64,000 bases of DNA from an uncultured Spirochaetales bacterium. Lineage in GTDB: Bacteria > Spirochaetota > Spirochaetia > Sphaerochaetales > Sphaerochaetaceae. A program made the position numbers and the translations under genes. Shown in pieces: positions 31,052 through 39,802 of the stretch (the first letter of the stretch is position 1; every line of letters begins with the position of its first letter). The stretch covers positions 1-64,000 of the forward strand of contig CAKQWE010000001.1 in the NCBI GenBank assembly GCA_934277975.1, read 5' to 3'. A model generated the notes under the pieces. That model ran no database searches and had not been told where the DNA came from. It saw only the letters and a list, made by a program, of their open reading frames with translations.

Positions 31052-31077
31052 ATGACCGTTTTGGTTCTTTTGGTCAT
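31052..31077. promoter_or_regulatory. Putative TetR operator
   Basis: ATGACC and GGTCAT are perfect arms separated by 14 bp, 13 bp ahead of the TetR start. The size and place fit an autoregulatory TetR site. Confidence 0.5.
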
Positions 31078-31170
31078 GTTATACCGCACTTCTTCCAGTT
31101 TTGCAATGGGTGAAGGGAAAAAGGTTGTTAGAACGATCATGGAGCGGCTCAATTGCCTAGGGTTTTGTAT

Positions 31171-31240
31171 AGCGTTGAAGGGCTTTGTATGGCGGAGTAT
31201 GGCGGAGTATGGCGTTGAAGGACGTTGTTGGACGCTGTAA
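31171..31240. repeat. 10-bp tandem array
   Basis: Decamers such as GGCGGAGTAT, GGCGTTGAAG and GACGTTGTTG follow one another in register between the TetR promoter and the vsr stop. Confidence 0.65.
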
Positions 31241-31252
31241 TAACATCACGAT

Positions 31253-31681
31253 TCAAGCATTGCAAGAACTTCCAACAACCGATCTGTAGACCCTTTCCAG
31301 GGTTTCATCACGCTTGGATTTCTTGAGTTCACACTCCCAAACGACTATAACACGCCACCCTTTGGCTTCGAGCTCCTGGCGGTCGCGAACATCCCTAGCC
31401 CTGTTGCGTTCTATCTTGGAGGACCAGAACTCACAATTGCTTTTAGGAAGGACGTAGTATTTGCATCCTTCATGCCCATGCCAGAAGCAGCCATTCACGA
31501 ACACAACGGCCTTGTACTTTGGAAACACAATGTCAGGATGTCCAGGAAGACGCTTGTCGTTCTTGCGGTAGCGCAGACCAAGGCCAAACAGATACTTACG
31601 TACAAGTATCTCAGGCTTCGTATCCTTGCCGCGTATACGGGACATGGTGTAATGCCGCTGCTCCTTGGTCTGATTGTCCAT
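31253..31681 (-). CDS. vsr: Very short patch repair endonuclease Vsr
   Basis: The 142-residue protein has the Vsr signatures: SRIRGKDTKPEILVRKYLFGLGLRYR, LPGHPDIVFPKYKAVVFVNGCFWHGH and the Zn-binding Cys/His set in that stretch and CKYY. Vsr nicks T:G mismatches made by deamination of 5-methylcytosine. No Dcm-type cytosine methyltransferase gene adjoins it, so it is an orphan in this window. It is the last gene before a 10-bp array. Confidence 0.9.
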   Translation of the reverse strand: MDNQTKEQRHYTMSRIRGKDTKPEILVRKYLFGLGLRYRKNDKRLPGHPDIVFPKYKAVVFVNGCFWHGHEGCKYYVLPKSNCEFWSSKIERNRARDVRDRQELEAKGWRVIVVWECELKKSKRDETLERVYRSVVGSSCNA

Positions 31682-31707
31682 GGCTGTTCCTCAAAGCCAT
31701 TCTAATG

Positions 31708-31742
31708 AAAAACCACCATGATGAGAAACCTCACCATGGTGG
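31708..31742 (-). terminator. Terminator after the DraG-like hydrolase gene
   Basis: On the minus strand CCACCATGGTGAG pairs with CTCATCATGGTGG with one mismatch, followed by TTTTT. It separates the ECF-hydrolase operon from vsr. Confidence 0.75.
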
Positions 31743-31771
31743 AAAGTCCAAACAAAAACATAACCAGAAGA

Positions 31772-32797
31772 TTAACCAATCAATGATCTTCTCAATTCAA
31801 AAAGCCCATGGGCCACAGCCTCGAAAGGATGTCCGTTGACACGGCACACGAGCTCTTTTGCAGACCAATCAATCCCAGAAGCCCCCAAATGTGCGCCAAC
31901 AACCATTCCGGCCATTGCGGCAACTGTGTCAGTGTCACCGCCCATATTGGCAGCCAAACGGCAAGCTCTCATGATATCTCCATCACAACGGTATGCAATG
32001 GCAATCGCCGTTGGGGCGGCCTGCACCATAGGAAGGCCACTGCCAATAAGTTCATACTGACGCTTCATGAACTCCAAATCATCCTTGATTGAACCTGAAA
32101 GCTTAAGACTGTACTTTATCCTCTCGGAAACCAAGGGCGAAGGAACCTCCCTCCCAAGATGAGAACCACACTCTGCAGCCCCAAGCACGACCTGGACCAT
32201 ATCCTCCAAACAACCACCTTCTATACCATGAGCAACTGCTGCAGCAATTGCACATGCACCGGAAAGAGCCGTTGAGGTGTTGTGTGTGGCCATGCAGACA
32301 TTCTGGACCTTTCTACACAACGTCTCAATGTCAGACGACTTCACAATAGCCCCAACAGGGGCCACACGGGTTCCAGCACCATTGGTCTCCCCTTGTCTAC
32401 CGGCCTCCTCAACGGGAACACCAGCATGAATTGCATCGAATGCAAGCCTAGTGGAGGGTCCTACTATGGTCTTGCTTTTTGGATTGTCCAATGACCATTT
32501 CTCAATGCTATGAACTATGTCCAATGGATTTATTTCTCCATGAGTGTCAATCAGAGCCTTTGCAGCAATGAATGCAACAATGGTATCATCTGTCGTTTCA
32601 CCAGCCTTGAAACCTCCACTGATTTCGTTTTCAATAGGGCTGTCAACAAACGAGTCTATAACACCGAACCTCTCACGAATATGAGAAGGTGTCCACATCT
32701 CGGAAGGCATACCAAAGGAGTCACCAATGGCACAGCCATACAACATGCCAAGGATTCTATCCTCCACAGTGCTTAATGAAACCAAAGAACCATCCAT
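31772..32797 (-). CDS. ADP-ribosylglycohydrolase (DraG) family protein
   Basis: The 341-residue protein has the DraG-fold metal sites: GCAIGDSFGMPSE with TTDDTIV near residue 65, and GGDTDTVAAMAGMVVGAHLG near 295. Family members remove ADP-ribose from proteins or act on ADP-ribosyl compounds. The ATG at 32795-32797 has GTGGGGG upstream. It is the last gene of an operon with a complete ECF transporter, a PfkB kinase and a GntR regulator, so here it may hydrolyse an imported N-glycoside; this is an inference from context. Confidence 0.85.
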   Translation of the reverse strand: MDGSLVSLSTVEDRILGMLYGCAIGDSFGMPSEMWTPSHIRERFGVIDSFVDSPIENEISGGFKAGETTDDTIVAFIAAKALIDTHGEINPLDIVHSIEKWSLDNPKSKTIVGPSTRLAFDAIHAGVPVEEAGRQGETNGAGTRVAPVGAIVKSSDIETLCRKVQNVCMATHNTSTALSGACAIAAAVAHGIEGGCLEDMVQVVLGAAECGSHLGREVPSPLVSERIKYSLKLSGSIKDDLEFMKRQYELIGSGLPMVQAAPTAIAIAYRCDGDIMRACRLAANMGGDTDTVAAMAGMVVGAHLGASGIDWSAKELVCRVNGHPFEAVAHGLFELRRSLIG

Positions 32798-32799
32798 AC

Positions 32800-33585
32800 T
32801 CAAATTGCCCCCACATTCAAGCCATATCTGACGATGAAAAGTCCAGCCGTGAAAACAAGTCCTAAGAACATCACTATATAATCCTTCGCTTCAGCATGCT
32901 TGTCTATCATGTCAGTCCATGACTTATTGGCTCCATATCCCCTATTCGTCATCGAAATGGAAAGGTTGTCCGCCATGAGAATCGAATTTGTCACAAGAGG
33001 CACCATTATTGGAATATAGGCAATTAGTTGACGTATACCACCCTTGTCGTTTATACCAGCACCACGTGCCCTCTGAGCTTGGAAAATCATATCCTTCTTG
33101 TTCATCAAAGTTGGCACGAAGCTGATTGCAGTGGCCACAACAATGGAAAGCTCATACGGAGCATGAATCCTATTCAGAAAACTCAAAAGGTCGTCTATTG
33201 GAGTCGTTATGGTAAACGTACACGTAGCCAGAACCATAATGAATATCCTCAACGTGAACGTAAGGCCCTGGTACAATCCTCCCAACGTCGCAGGCCACTT
33301 CCACAACGTGAACAACACCTGCTTCGATGATTCGTTCTTGAAGGCCGATGCCTGTGCGGTGAACATGCTCATTGCAACTATGAGGATTATAATGACTCTA
33401 AGGCCGCTCAAGGTTGCAAACATACCTTTGAGGTTAAGCCTTGCAGGTAGGACAAAGGCCAAGAGTACAGCGGCCAGAACAAGATTTGGAAGAGGATGAT
33501 TGAAAAGGAACACCGCCACAATGACACAGAGAAAAAGGAAAAGCTTTGTAACTACATTCAATCTATGGATATATGATTCGTTCAT
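32800..33585 (-). CDS. ecfT: ECF transporter transmembrane subunit EcfT
   Basis: The 261-residue membrane protein has five to six helices and the cytoplasmic coupling motif QRARGAG near residue 170, which is the first Ala-Arg-Gly signature of EcfT. It connects the ATPase to the substrate-binding S component. It overlaps the ATPase gene by four bases and ends next to the DraG-like gene. Confidence 0.88.
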   Translation of the reverse strand: MNESYIHRLNVVTKLFLFLCVIVAVFLFNHPLPNLVLAAVLLAFVLPARLNLKGMFATLSGLRVIIILIVAMSMFTAQASAFKNESSKQVLFTLWKWPATLGGLYQGLTFTLRIFIMVLATCTFTITTPIDDLLSFLNRIHAPYELSIVVATAISFVPTLMNKKDMIFQAQRARGAGINDKGGIRQLIAYIPIMVPLVTNSILMADNLSISMTNRGYGANKSWTDMIDKHAEAKDYIVMFLGLVFTAGLFIVRYGLNVGAI

Positions 33586-35300
33586 CTTGAAGCCTCCAAA
33601 GTGGAAATCAAAGCATCACCCAATTCCTTTGCGGTCAGGGCCATGGACTCAAGACCAAGTCGTTCAGACAATTCAGGAATCTGAGGTCTTGCCACATAAG
33701 CGTCCTTAAGGGCCTTTTCCTGTTTGAAGACATCACGAACCGATCCATCGGCCACCATCGAGCCTTTGGCCATGACGATGACCCTATTCGCATGCGTTGC
33801 AACAACATCCATATCATGGGTGATCATTACGATGGTCGTTCCATTTGCGTGGAGCTCGTCTATGAGCTTCATCATGTTCTGGATGCCGTCCCAATCCTGC
33901 CCGGTAGTTGGTTCGTCCACAACCAGTATCCTTGGCTTGAGCACAAGGATGCTAGCTACAGCAACCCTCTGTCGTTCACCTTTTCCTAGAGAGAACGGAT
34001 GCTCCTCCAAAACCTTCTCTATATCGAGAAGCTTAGCAACCTCGTGGATTCGCTTGGACATCTCCTCTTCCGAGAGCTTGAGAGCCTTGAGGCCGTATTC
34101 CATCTCCTTGTAGACGCTCGTAGAGAAGATTTGGTTGTCAGGGTTCTGGAACACATAGCCAATCTGCTCTGCAAGTGTATTTGGCTCTTCGTTCCTAGTA
34201 TCCTTCCCGCATACCAGAATTCGCCCTGACGTTGGCTTGAAGAGGCTGTTGAAATGCTTCGCCAAAGTTGTCTTGCCCGCACCGTTCTGACCTATAAGAG
34301 CCACATAGTCGCCCTCGTAGATATCAAACGTGACACCTTTTAGAGCCTCCTTGGACTTATCGTACTGATAGTGGACGTCACTGACTTCAATGAGCTTTTC
34401 ACGTTCGACCTTTGGAGCTTCCACAGGTGAGAACTCAAGCTTCCTTCCGTCCAAGAGCCTGACGACAAGCGTGTATGCATCGTCCACTGAAAGAGGAATC
34501 TCCTCCTTTGCAATGAAGCCCTTCTTGTAGAGCTCCCAGCCAATCTTGCTCACAGGAAGTGGCTTTATGCCGTATTTCTCGACAAGATCAAGTTCTCTGA
34601 AGAAATCCTTGGGCTCGCCCTGCCACACGACATGGGCGTCGCTTAGAACGACTATGTTATCAGCCTTCTCGCTTATCTCCTGACTTGAATGCTCAACGGC
34701 CACGACGGTCTTCTTCTGATCCTTCTGCAATGAGACCATAGTGGAATAGATCTCTTCACGACCTATTGGATCAAGCTCAGATGTAGGCTCATCCAGAATT
34801 ATTATCGAAGGATCCATGGCAAGTATTCCTGCTATTGCAAGACGTTGCTTCTCCCCTCCTGAAAGCTGACTTGTCTGCCTCTTTTCATATCCATCAAGGC
34901 GCACCTTGTTCAATGCGCTCTTTATCCTCTCTTTTATCTCATCCCTTGGGACAAGGTAGTTCCTTGGACCAAAGGCGGTATCCTCGTCAACGGTACGGCC
35001 AAAAATCTGGGTTTCAGGGTCCTGCAGGACAAGGCCAATCTCCCTTGCCATCGTCTGTACCCGGTATTTGCTGGAATCCTTTCCTGCGGCTATAATCGTG
35101 CCTTTCACGGTTCCCTCCACCAACTGGGGGATGATTCCATTTGGGAGCATTGCAAGAGTCGTCTTTCCAGCGCCTGTGCGTCCCATGATTACAGTGAATT
35201 TGCCTTCCTCTATGGAAAGGTCTATGTCTTTCAAAACCTCTACATCGCTGTTCTTGTATGTAAAACAGAGGCCTTTGATTTCAATTGCGTTGTTCGCCAT
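33582..35300 (-). CDS. ECF transporter ATPase, two fused ATP-binding domains (EcfA-EcfA')
   Basis: The 572-residue protein has two full ABC ATPase domains. The first has GRTGAGKTTL, LSGGEKQRLA and DEPTSELDP; the second GQNGAGKTTL, a divergent signature LGKGERQRVA and DEPTTGQDWDG. The fusion replaces the usual EcfA1/EcfA2 pair. The ATG at 35298-35300 is the likely start (MANNAIEIKG). It powers uptake with EcfT and the S component encoded next to it. Confidence 0.9.
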   Translation of the reverse strand: MANNAIEIKGLCFTYKNSDVEVLKDIDLSIEEGKFTVIMGRTGAGKTTLAMLPNGIIPQLVEGTVKGTIIAAGKDSSKYRVQTMAREIGLVLQDPETQIFGRTVDEDTAFGPRNYLVPRDEIKERIKSALNKVRLDGYEKRQTSQLSGGEKQRLAIAGILAMDPSIIILDEPTSELDPIGREEIYSTMVSLQKDQKKTVVAVEHSSQEISEKADNIVVLSDAHVVWQGEPKDFFRELDLVEKYGIKPLPVSKIGWELYKKGFIAKEEIPLSVDDAYTLVVRLLDGRKLEFSPVEAPKVEREKLIEVSDVHYQYDKSKEALKGVTFDIYEGDYVALIGQNGAGKTTLAKHFNSLFKPTSGRILVCGKDTRNEEPNTLAEQIGYVFQNPDNQIFSTSVYKEMEYGLKALKLSEEEMSKRIHEVAKLLDIEKVLEEHPFSLGKGERQRVAVASILVLKPRILVVDEPTTGQDWDGIQNMMKLIDELHANGTTIVMITHDMDVVATHANRVIVMAKGSMVADGSVRDVFKQEKALKDAYVARPQIPELSERLGLESMALTAKELGDALISTLEASR

Positions 35301-35374
35301 GACAATACCAAAAAAACAATGCCAAGAAGACGAAGGTTTCTTCACCCCCGTCTTCATACAATCAATGACTAATG

Positions 35375-35908
35375 CTACTTGTTTATGAGCTTTGTATTGC
35401 GAAGAGCATAGTATGCTACAGCTGCAATGATTGCGTTAACAAGAGATGCAACGAAAAGCGATGGAGTTGCGCCAACATAGAGACCCCATCCACCAAGAGG
35501 CAGGAGCCAGAAACCAAGCACGAAGCTGTTGAGGACCGTTCCTACGATTGCCGCAAGCACAATTCCAATCTTTCCGCATTTGACAGCTATGAAACGCACG
35601 ACACAAGCAACGACGGCCATTGAAACGGCGATTGCAAGGTGAAGTGGAACCGTGAGCGAAAAGCCTGCAACAGCAGCGGAAAGGATGTGTCCAATCGCAA
35701 TTACGATTGCACCTTCTGGATATCCAAATGCGAAAGCGCAGAAGTAACCAGGAAACGAATCAAGACCAATCGATCCAAGTGGACTTGGAATCTTGATGAC
35801 TGCACCAACTGCACTCAATGCGATGAAGATAGCTATGATTGCAATCCTTCTTGCAGACCAGCTATTCTTCTTGAGATCACCTTCTGTCTTCTTGATTTCT
35901 TCAGACAT
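35375..35908 (-). CDS. ECF transporter substrate-binding S component (possibly CblT-like)
   Basis: The 177-residue protein has about six helices and the pattern SAVGAVIKIPSPLGSIGLDSFPGYFCAF, AIGHILSAAVAGFSLTVPLHL. This resembles S components for nucleoside-like ligands such as CblT (alpha-ribazole), but the match is from memory of the family and the substrate is not established. The neighbouring kinase and DraG-like hydrolase support a riboside-type ligand. Confidence 0.7.
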   Translation of the reverse strand: MSEEIKKTEGDLKKNSWSARRIAIIAIFIALSAVGAVIKIPSPLGSIGLDSFPGYFCAFAFGYPEGAIVIAIGHILSAAVAGFSLTVPLHLAIAVSMAVVACVVRFIAVKCGKIGIVLAAIVGTVLNSFVLGFWLLPLGGWGLYVGATPSLFVASLVNAIIAAVAYYALRNTKLINK

Positions 35909-35971
35909 GGCAAAATCCTCCCTTTTTTCTACGGAACAACTCCGTTGATAAACAATTACAGATGCATGGAA

Positions 35972-36889
35972 TCAGAGAACCGCCTCCACTTGTTCTCTAT
36001 TTGGCGTACTTCTCGCCCCAAGTCCCTGGCATGTGATTGCAGAGCACGCAGTTGCGAACTCCATAGCCTTGCCAAGTTCCATTCCATTCAGAAGATATGT
36101 GTAGAGCATAGCACCCATGAAGGAATCCCCTGCCCCAGTGGTATCCACAGCCTTTACATTGCGAGCGGCGCACTCGTAGCGTCTGTCGTTCTCATCGAAT
36201 GCGACTGCACCCTTGCTTCCAAGCGTCACCAACAAGGTGCCTTTGAAGTACTTCCTTACATAGCGCAGGCATTCATCGAGATTCTCTATACCGCAGATTT
36301 GGTAGAGTCCAGCCCTGCAAGGAGCAAAGAGGTCAACGTACTCAAGACTCCCGAGGACATCTTCCTTACTTGCCCCAAAACCGTTCATTGTATAAAGATC
36401 AACCTGCATGTTGAATCCTGTCTTGAGGCCGGATTTCTTTGCAGACTTGAGGCCCTCAAGAGCAGCACAGTATGGAAGGAGATCCGTATAGTAGACCTTC
36501 GCCTTCGAAATGTATGTCCTGTCCACGTCCTTTGGGTCATAGGCAAGGAACGAATCACCCATGTTCAGTAAAATGAACTTCTTACCCTCGCCATCGACGA
36601 CGATATCTGTATGAAGTGAGATTCCACCCTCCTTTCTGATTACGCATGAAGTATCCACGCCCTCTGCATTGAGGCTCTTTATTATGTCATCACCTAGAGT
36701 GTCGCTTCCAAGAAGACCCATGAAGCCGGTAGAGGCACCAAGCCTTGCAGCCTGCACCATTACATTGGTTCCGCTTCCACCTGGAAGGTATGTGTTGTTC
36801 GTCACCACAGCGAATCCATCCTCGCCGGGGAGCCCGTCCACGTTCATCATGACATCCATTGCATATGTCGATACACTTACGATATCCAT
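35972..36889 (-). CDS. PfkB-family carbohydrate/nucleoside kinase
   Basis: The 305-residue protein has the PfkB signatures: LPGGSGTNVMVQAARLG near residue 35 and DTTGAGDSFMGAMLYTYL near 250 with the catalytic Asp. The start at 36887-36889 follows GGAGG and touches the GntR stop. The family phosphorylates ribose, nucleosides and related compounds. With the ECF importer and DraG-like hydrolase it probably phosphorylates the imported compound or its sugar product. Confidence 0.85.
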   Translation of the reverse strand: MDIVSVSTYAMDVMMNVDGLPGEDGFAVVTNNTYLPGGSGTNVMVQAARLGASTGFMGLLGSDTLGDDIIKSLNAEGVDTSCVIRKEGGISLHTDIVVDGEGKKFILLNMGDSFLAYDPKDVDRTYISKAKVYYTDLLPYCAALEGLKSAKKSGLKTGFNMQVDLYTMNGFGASKEDVLGSLEYVDLFAPCRAGLYQICGIENLDECLRYVRKYFKGTLLVTLGSKGAVAFDENDRRYECAARNVKAVDTTGAGDSFMGAMLYTYLLNGMELGKAMEFATACSAITCQGLGARSTPNREQVEAVL

Positions 36890-36891
36890 AT

Positions 36892-37605
36892 TCACCTCCT
36901 CCTCAAAGTCACAATATGTTTGTAGCGGTCGCCTCGAATGAAGATGCGGCTCCATTCAACGGTCCTACCATTTCTGTCATAAGAGTGCCGTTCTATGCTA
37001 AGCAGCGGGTCGTTGCGGTTTATACCTAAGACCTCTGCCTGTTTCGAGGTAGCGGCTACGGCTGCCATGGAGTCCTCCACCGTGGAGATCACCACGTTGC
37101 ACTTATCCTCAAGAACACCATACAGGGACATGAAAGAATCAAAGACCGATATATCACCGTTTGGAATCATGGAGAGAGGTATATACGAAACGTTCGTGGT
37201 TATAGGCTCTCCATCTGCAGTCCTTACCCTGTATATCTCCACATACTCCTCCCATGGCTTTATCTCAAGTGAAGATGTAACCTGATCATCCCCTCTTCCA
37301 ATCTTGACGTGTATGTCCCTAACATCAGGCTTTATGCCCTGTCTCTTCATAAGCTCAGTAAAGCTCATGAGTTCCGAGCCCTTGGAATTGAGCTTTGACG
37401 GCGCAACCTTAGTTCCAACTCCCCTTATGATTGTGAGAAACCCTTCCTCCACAAGCTCCGTTACGGCCTTGCGAACCGTTGTCCTGCTGACCTTGTAGAA
37501 ATCCTCAAGCTCACTCTCGCAGGGTATGTAGTCACCGGGGCTATACACGCCATCCTTTATCTTCTTTTCTATGTCCTCTTTCACTTTCTTGTACAGTGAA
37601 TCCAT
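36892..37605 (-). CDS. GntR-family regulator with UTRA domain (HutC type)
   Basis: The 237-residue protein has a GntR winged helix (about 1-65: YIPCESELEDFYKVSRTTVRKAVTELVEEGFLTIIRGVGT) and a UTRA effector domain ending SRIFIRGDRYKHIV. The ATG at 37603-37605 has GGAGAG upstream. It is the first gene of the kinase-ECF-hydrolase operon and likely senses a pathway intermediate. A palindrome at 37639-37666 is its candidate operator. Confidence 0.88.
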   Translation of the reverse strand: MDSLYKKVKEDIEKKIKDGVYSPGDYIPCESELEDFYKVSRTTVRKAVTELVEEGFLTIIRGVGTKVAPSKLNSKGSELMSFTELMKRQGIKPDVRDIHVKIGRGDDQVTSSLEIKPWEEYVEIYRVRTADGEPITTNVSYIPLSMIPNGDISVFDSFMSLYGVLEDKCNVVISTVEDSMAAVAATSKQAEVLGINRNDPLLSIERHSYDRNGRTVEWSRIFIRGDRYKHIVTLRRR

Positions 37606-37638
37606 AAAGCTCTCCAACCTTCATGCCATCGCTTTGCA

Positions 37639-37666
37639 ACATAATGACAGCATGACATCATTATGT
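37639..37666. promoter_or_regulatory. Putative GntR operator
   Basis: ACATAATGA and TCATTATGT are perfect 9-bp arms around 10 bp, 34 bp upstream of the GntR start. It stands in the divergent region between the GntR and DUF3842 genes. Confidence 0.6.
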
Positions 37667-37798
37667 CTGTTTCCTTCAGAATACATCCAAATTTGGATAA
37701 TGCAAGTCTTTTTTTTTAGAAATGCGTGCGCAAACCCCATCAAAACGACAAAGAAACCCCAATCGACAAAAACGCAAATAAGCTGTAGCCTCATTCCC

Positions 37799-38191
37799 AT
37801 GAAGATAGTAGTCATAGACGGTCAGGGCGGAAGCATTGGAAAAGCCATAGTGGAAAAACTTGCGGCCAAGGGCCTTGGGGACAGCACAACATGCATTGGA
37901 ACGAACTCGACCGCAACGGCAAACATGCTCAAAGGCGGAGCAAAACAAGGCGCCACGGGAGAGAACCCAGTGAAAGTCTCCTGCCGCGATGCAGACTATA
38001 TCGTTGGCCCAATTGGAATTGTCATGGCTGACTCCATGCTTGGAGAGATCACTCCGGAAATGGCGAATGCCGTTGGAGCAAGCCATGCCCACAAGATTCT
38101 CATACCTGTCAACAAGTGCGTAACGGTCGCAGGTGTCAAGGATATGAGCCTCAACGAATACATAGAGAAAGCCATAGCCTGCTTGACATGA
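37799..38191 (+). CDS. DUF3842 family protein
   Basis: The 130-residue protein begins MKIVVIDGQGGSIGKAIVEKL, a Rossmann-like start, and has DADYIVGPIGIVMADSMLGEITP and HAHKILIPVNKC. This is the DUF3842 pattern, which is common in Clostridia and spirochaetes. Function is unknown. It is followed, after 170 bp, by the metal ABC importer genes. Confidence 0.8.
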   Translation: MKIVVIDGQGGSIGKAIVEKLAAKGLGDSTTCIGTNSTATANMLKGGAKQGATGENPVKVSCRDADYIVGPIGIVMADSMLGEITPEMANAVGASHAHKILIPVNKCVTVAGVKDMSLNEYIEKAIACLT

Positions 38192-38363
38192 AACTTCTTG
38201 ACAACAACTTGGCCAAAGCCACTTGACCTCTGAAGGCAAAAGACTCAGAATCATGCATGGGTCATGAAGGCCCATAGCAGCTAGAAAGCCTGCACTTAAG
38301 TTCCTTAAGACAGCCACGAAGGCATCATTTCCAAACCAGAAGGTTTCCTTTTTGGAGGATGTT

Positions 38364-38984
38364 TTGGAAGATGCAATCCTCTCGATAGACGACATATCCG
38401 TATCATACGGAAAGAAGCAGGTCTTAAGCGGCCTTTCGCTATCAATGTACAAAGGCGACAGACTTGTCGTTGCCGGCCCCAATGGCTGTGGCAAGACGAC
38501 GCTTCTCAAAAGCATACTTGGGATACTCAAACCAACAAGCGGTCGCATACGCTTAGCACAAAACACACGCACAGCATACTGCAAGCAAGGCTTCACAACG
38601 ACGGCCACAACGATATCGGCCTATGAAGTCGTCGCCATGGGGCTGTACAAGCAAAAAGGCAAGGACCGGACTTGCGTGGAGCGTGCAATGATGGATGCGG
38701 GTGTTCTGCACCTTGCAAACAGGCCGTTCAAGGGTCTTTCCGGAGGAGAGAAGCAGCGTGTTTCGCTCGCAAGATGTCTGTGTCAGGATGCCAACCTCCT
38801 GCTGCTGGACGAGCCGTCGTCGTTTTTGGATGCCGTTTCCTGTGCAGATTTCATATCCATCATGAAATCCCTGCCGTCCCATATAGGTGCAATCGTGGTG
38901 ACCCATGACGACAAGCTCCTCCAAGGACTTGGGTGGCCTGTGGTGGAGATGAAGGCTCCAGGGGAGGCAACATGGGCAGAATAG
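38364..38984 (+). CDS. Metal ABC transporter ATP-binding protein (ZnuC/MntB-like)
   Basis: The 206-residue ATPase has GPNGCGKTTLLKS, LSGGEKQRVSLARCL and LLLLDEPSSFLD. It is shorter than ZnuC (about 230-250). The TTG at 38364 is chosen because GGAGG lies five bases upstream; no ATG fits. Its 3' end overlaps the permease gene by 13 bp. It energises uptake of a divalent metal by the cluster-9 family. Confidence 0.82.
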   Translation: MEDAILSIDDISVSYGKKQVLSGLSLSMYKGDRLVVAGPNGCGKTTLLKSILGILKPTSGRIRLAQNTRTAYCKQGFTTTATTISAYEVVAMGLYKQKGKDRTCVERAMMDAGVLHLANRPFKGLSGGEKQRVSLARCLCQDANLLLLDEPSSFLDAVSCADFISIMKSLPSHIGAIVVTHDDKLLQGLGWPVVEMKAPGEATWAE

Positions 38985-39802
38985 CAACACTGTTGGCATT
39001 AAGGCCAATCCTTTACGGGCTCATAGGAATGCTCATAAGCGGTGCGACCTTCCCTGTCGTAGGAGTGATAGTAGTCCAGAACGGCCTCATTCCAATGCGC
39101 TATATGCTCATGCATGGCGTAATCCTTGGAGGCATTGCTGCAGTGGCGACAGGTCTTCCCCTACTTGCAACGACGATTCCTCTGAACATAGCTTTGGTGC
39201 TTGTCATGCTAAGGCTCAACCGCAACGGACGAACGCTGTCAACGGCAAGCACTGCAATGATGGTCTGTACGATGGGTTTGGCATCGCTTTTGAGCCATAT
39301 CTCCGATGTTCCGGCCAAGGACACGCTTGAAGTGCTGTGGGGCAGCCCGTTCGCGCTCACCACTGAAGACCTCATCCTGCTTGCAATCTTTGGGGCCTCT
39401 GCAATCATATACGTAGCAGTATTCTTTAGGCCGATATCGATGGTTCTGTTCGACAAGGATGTAGCCTCGTCAATGGGTGTGCCCGTCGAAATGCACAGCA
39501 CGGCAATGGTCCTCATGACGGCACTGATCGTATCGGTTGCCATGAAGGTTCTTGGAGCATTGTTGATAGATTCGCTTCTAGTACTTCCAGTAGTTGGAAC
39601 GTCCAAGAATGCAAGAAGCCTCAAAGGGCTTTTCATTGGAAGTGCAATCACAGGATTGGTCATGTCAATCCTAGGATATCTTGCCTCACTGCTTTGGAAC
39701 CTTCCTGTCAGCGGGGTCCTTGCAGTCCTTGCAACCATAGTATATGCAGCGGATTCGCTCATATCACATACAACATTCCGCAAAAGGAGAACGAAAGAAT
39801 GA
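38972..39802 (+). CDS. Metal ABC transporter permease (ZnuB-like)
   Basis: The 276-residue membrane protein has eight or so helices and the ABC-3 family pattern: LYGLIGMLISGATFPVVGVIVV at the start and VAMKVLGALLIDSLLVLPVVGTS near residue 200. The start at 38972 overlaps the ATPase gene and follows GGGGAGG. It forms the channel for Zn2+ or Mn2+. Confidence 0.85.
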   Translation: MGRIATLLALRPILYGLIGMLISGATFPVVGVIVVQNGLIPMRYMLMHGVILGGIAAVATGLPLLATTIPLNIALVLVMLRLNRNGRTLSTASTAMMVCTMGLASLLSHISDVPAKDTLEVLWGSPFALTTEDLILLAIFGASAIIYVAVFFRPISMVLFDKDVASSMGVPVEMHSTAMVLMTALIVSVAMKVLGALLIDSLLVLPVVGTSKNARSLKGLFIGSAITGLVMSILGYLASLLWNLPVSGVLAVLATIVYAADSLISHTTFRKRRTKE

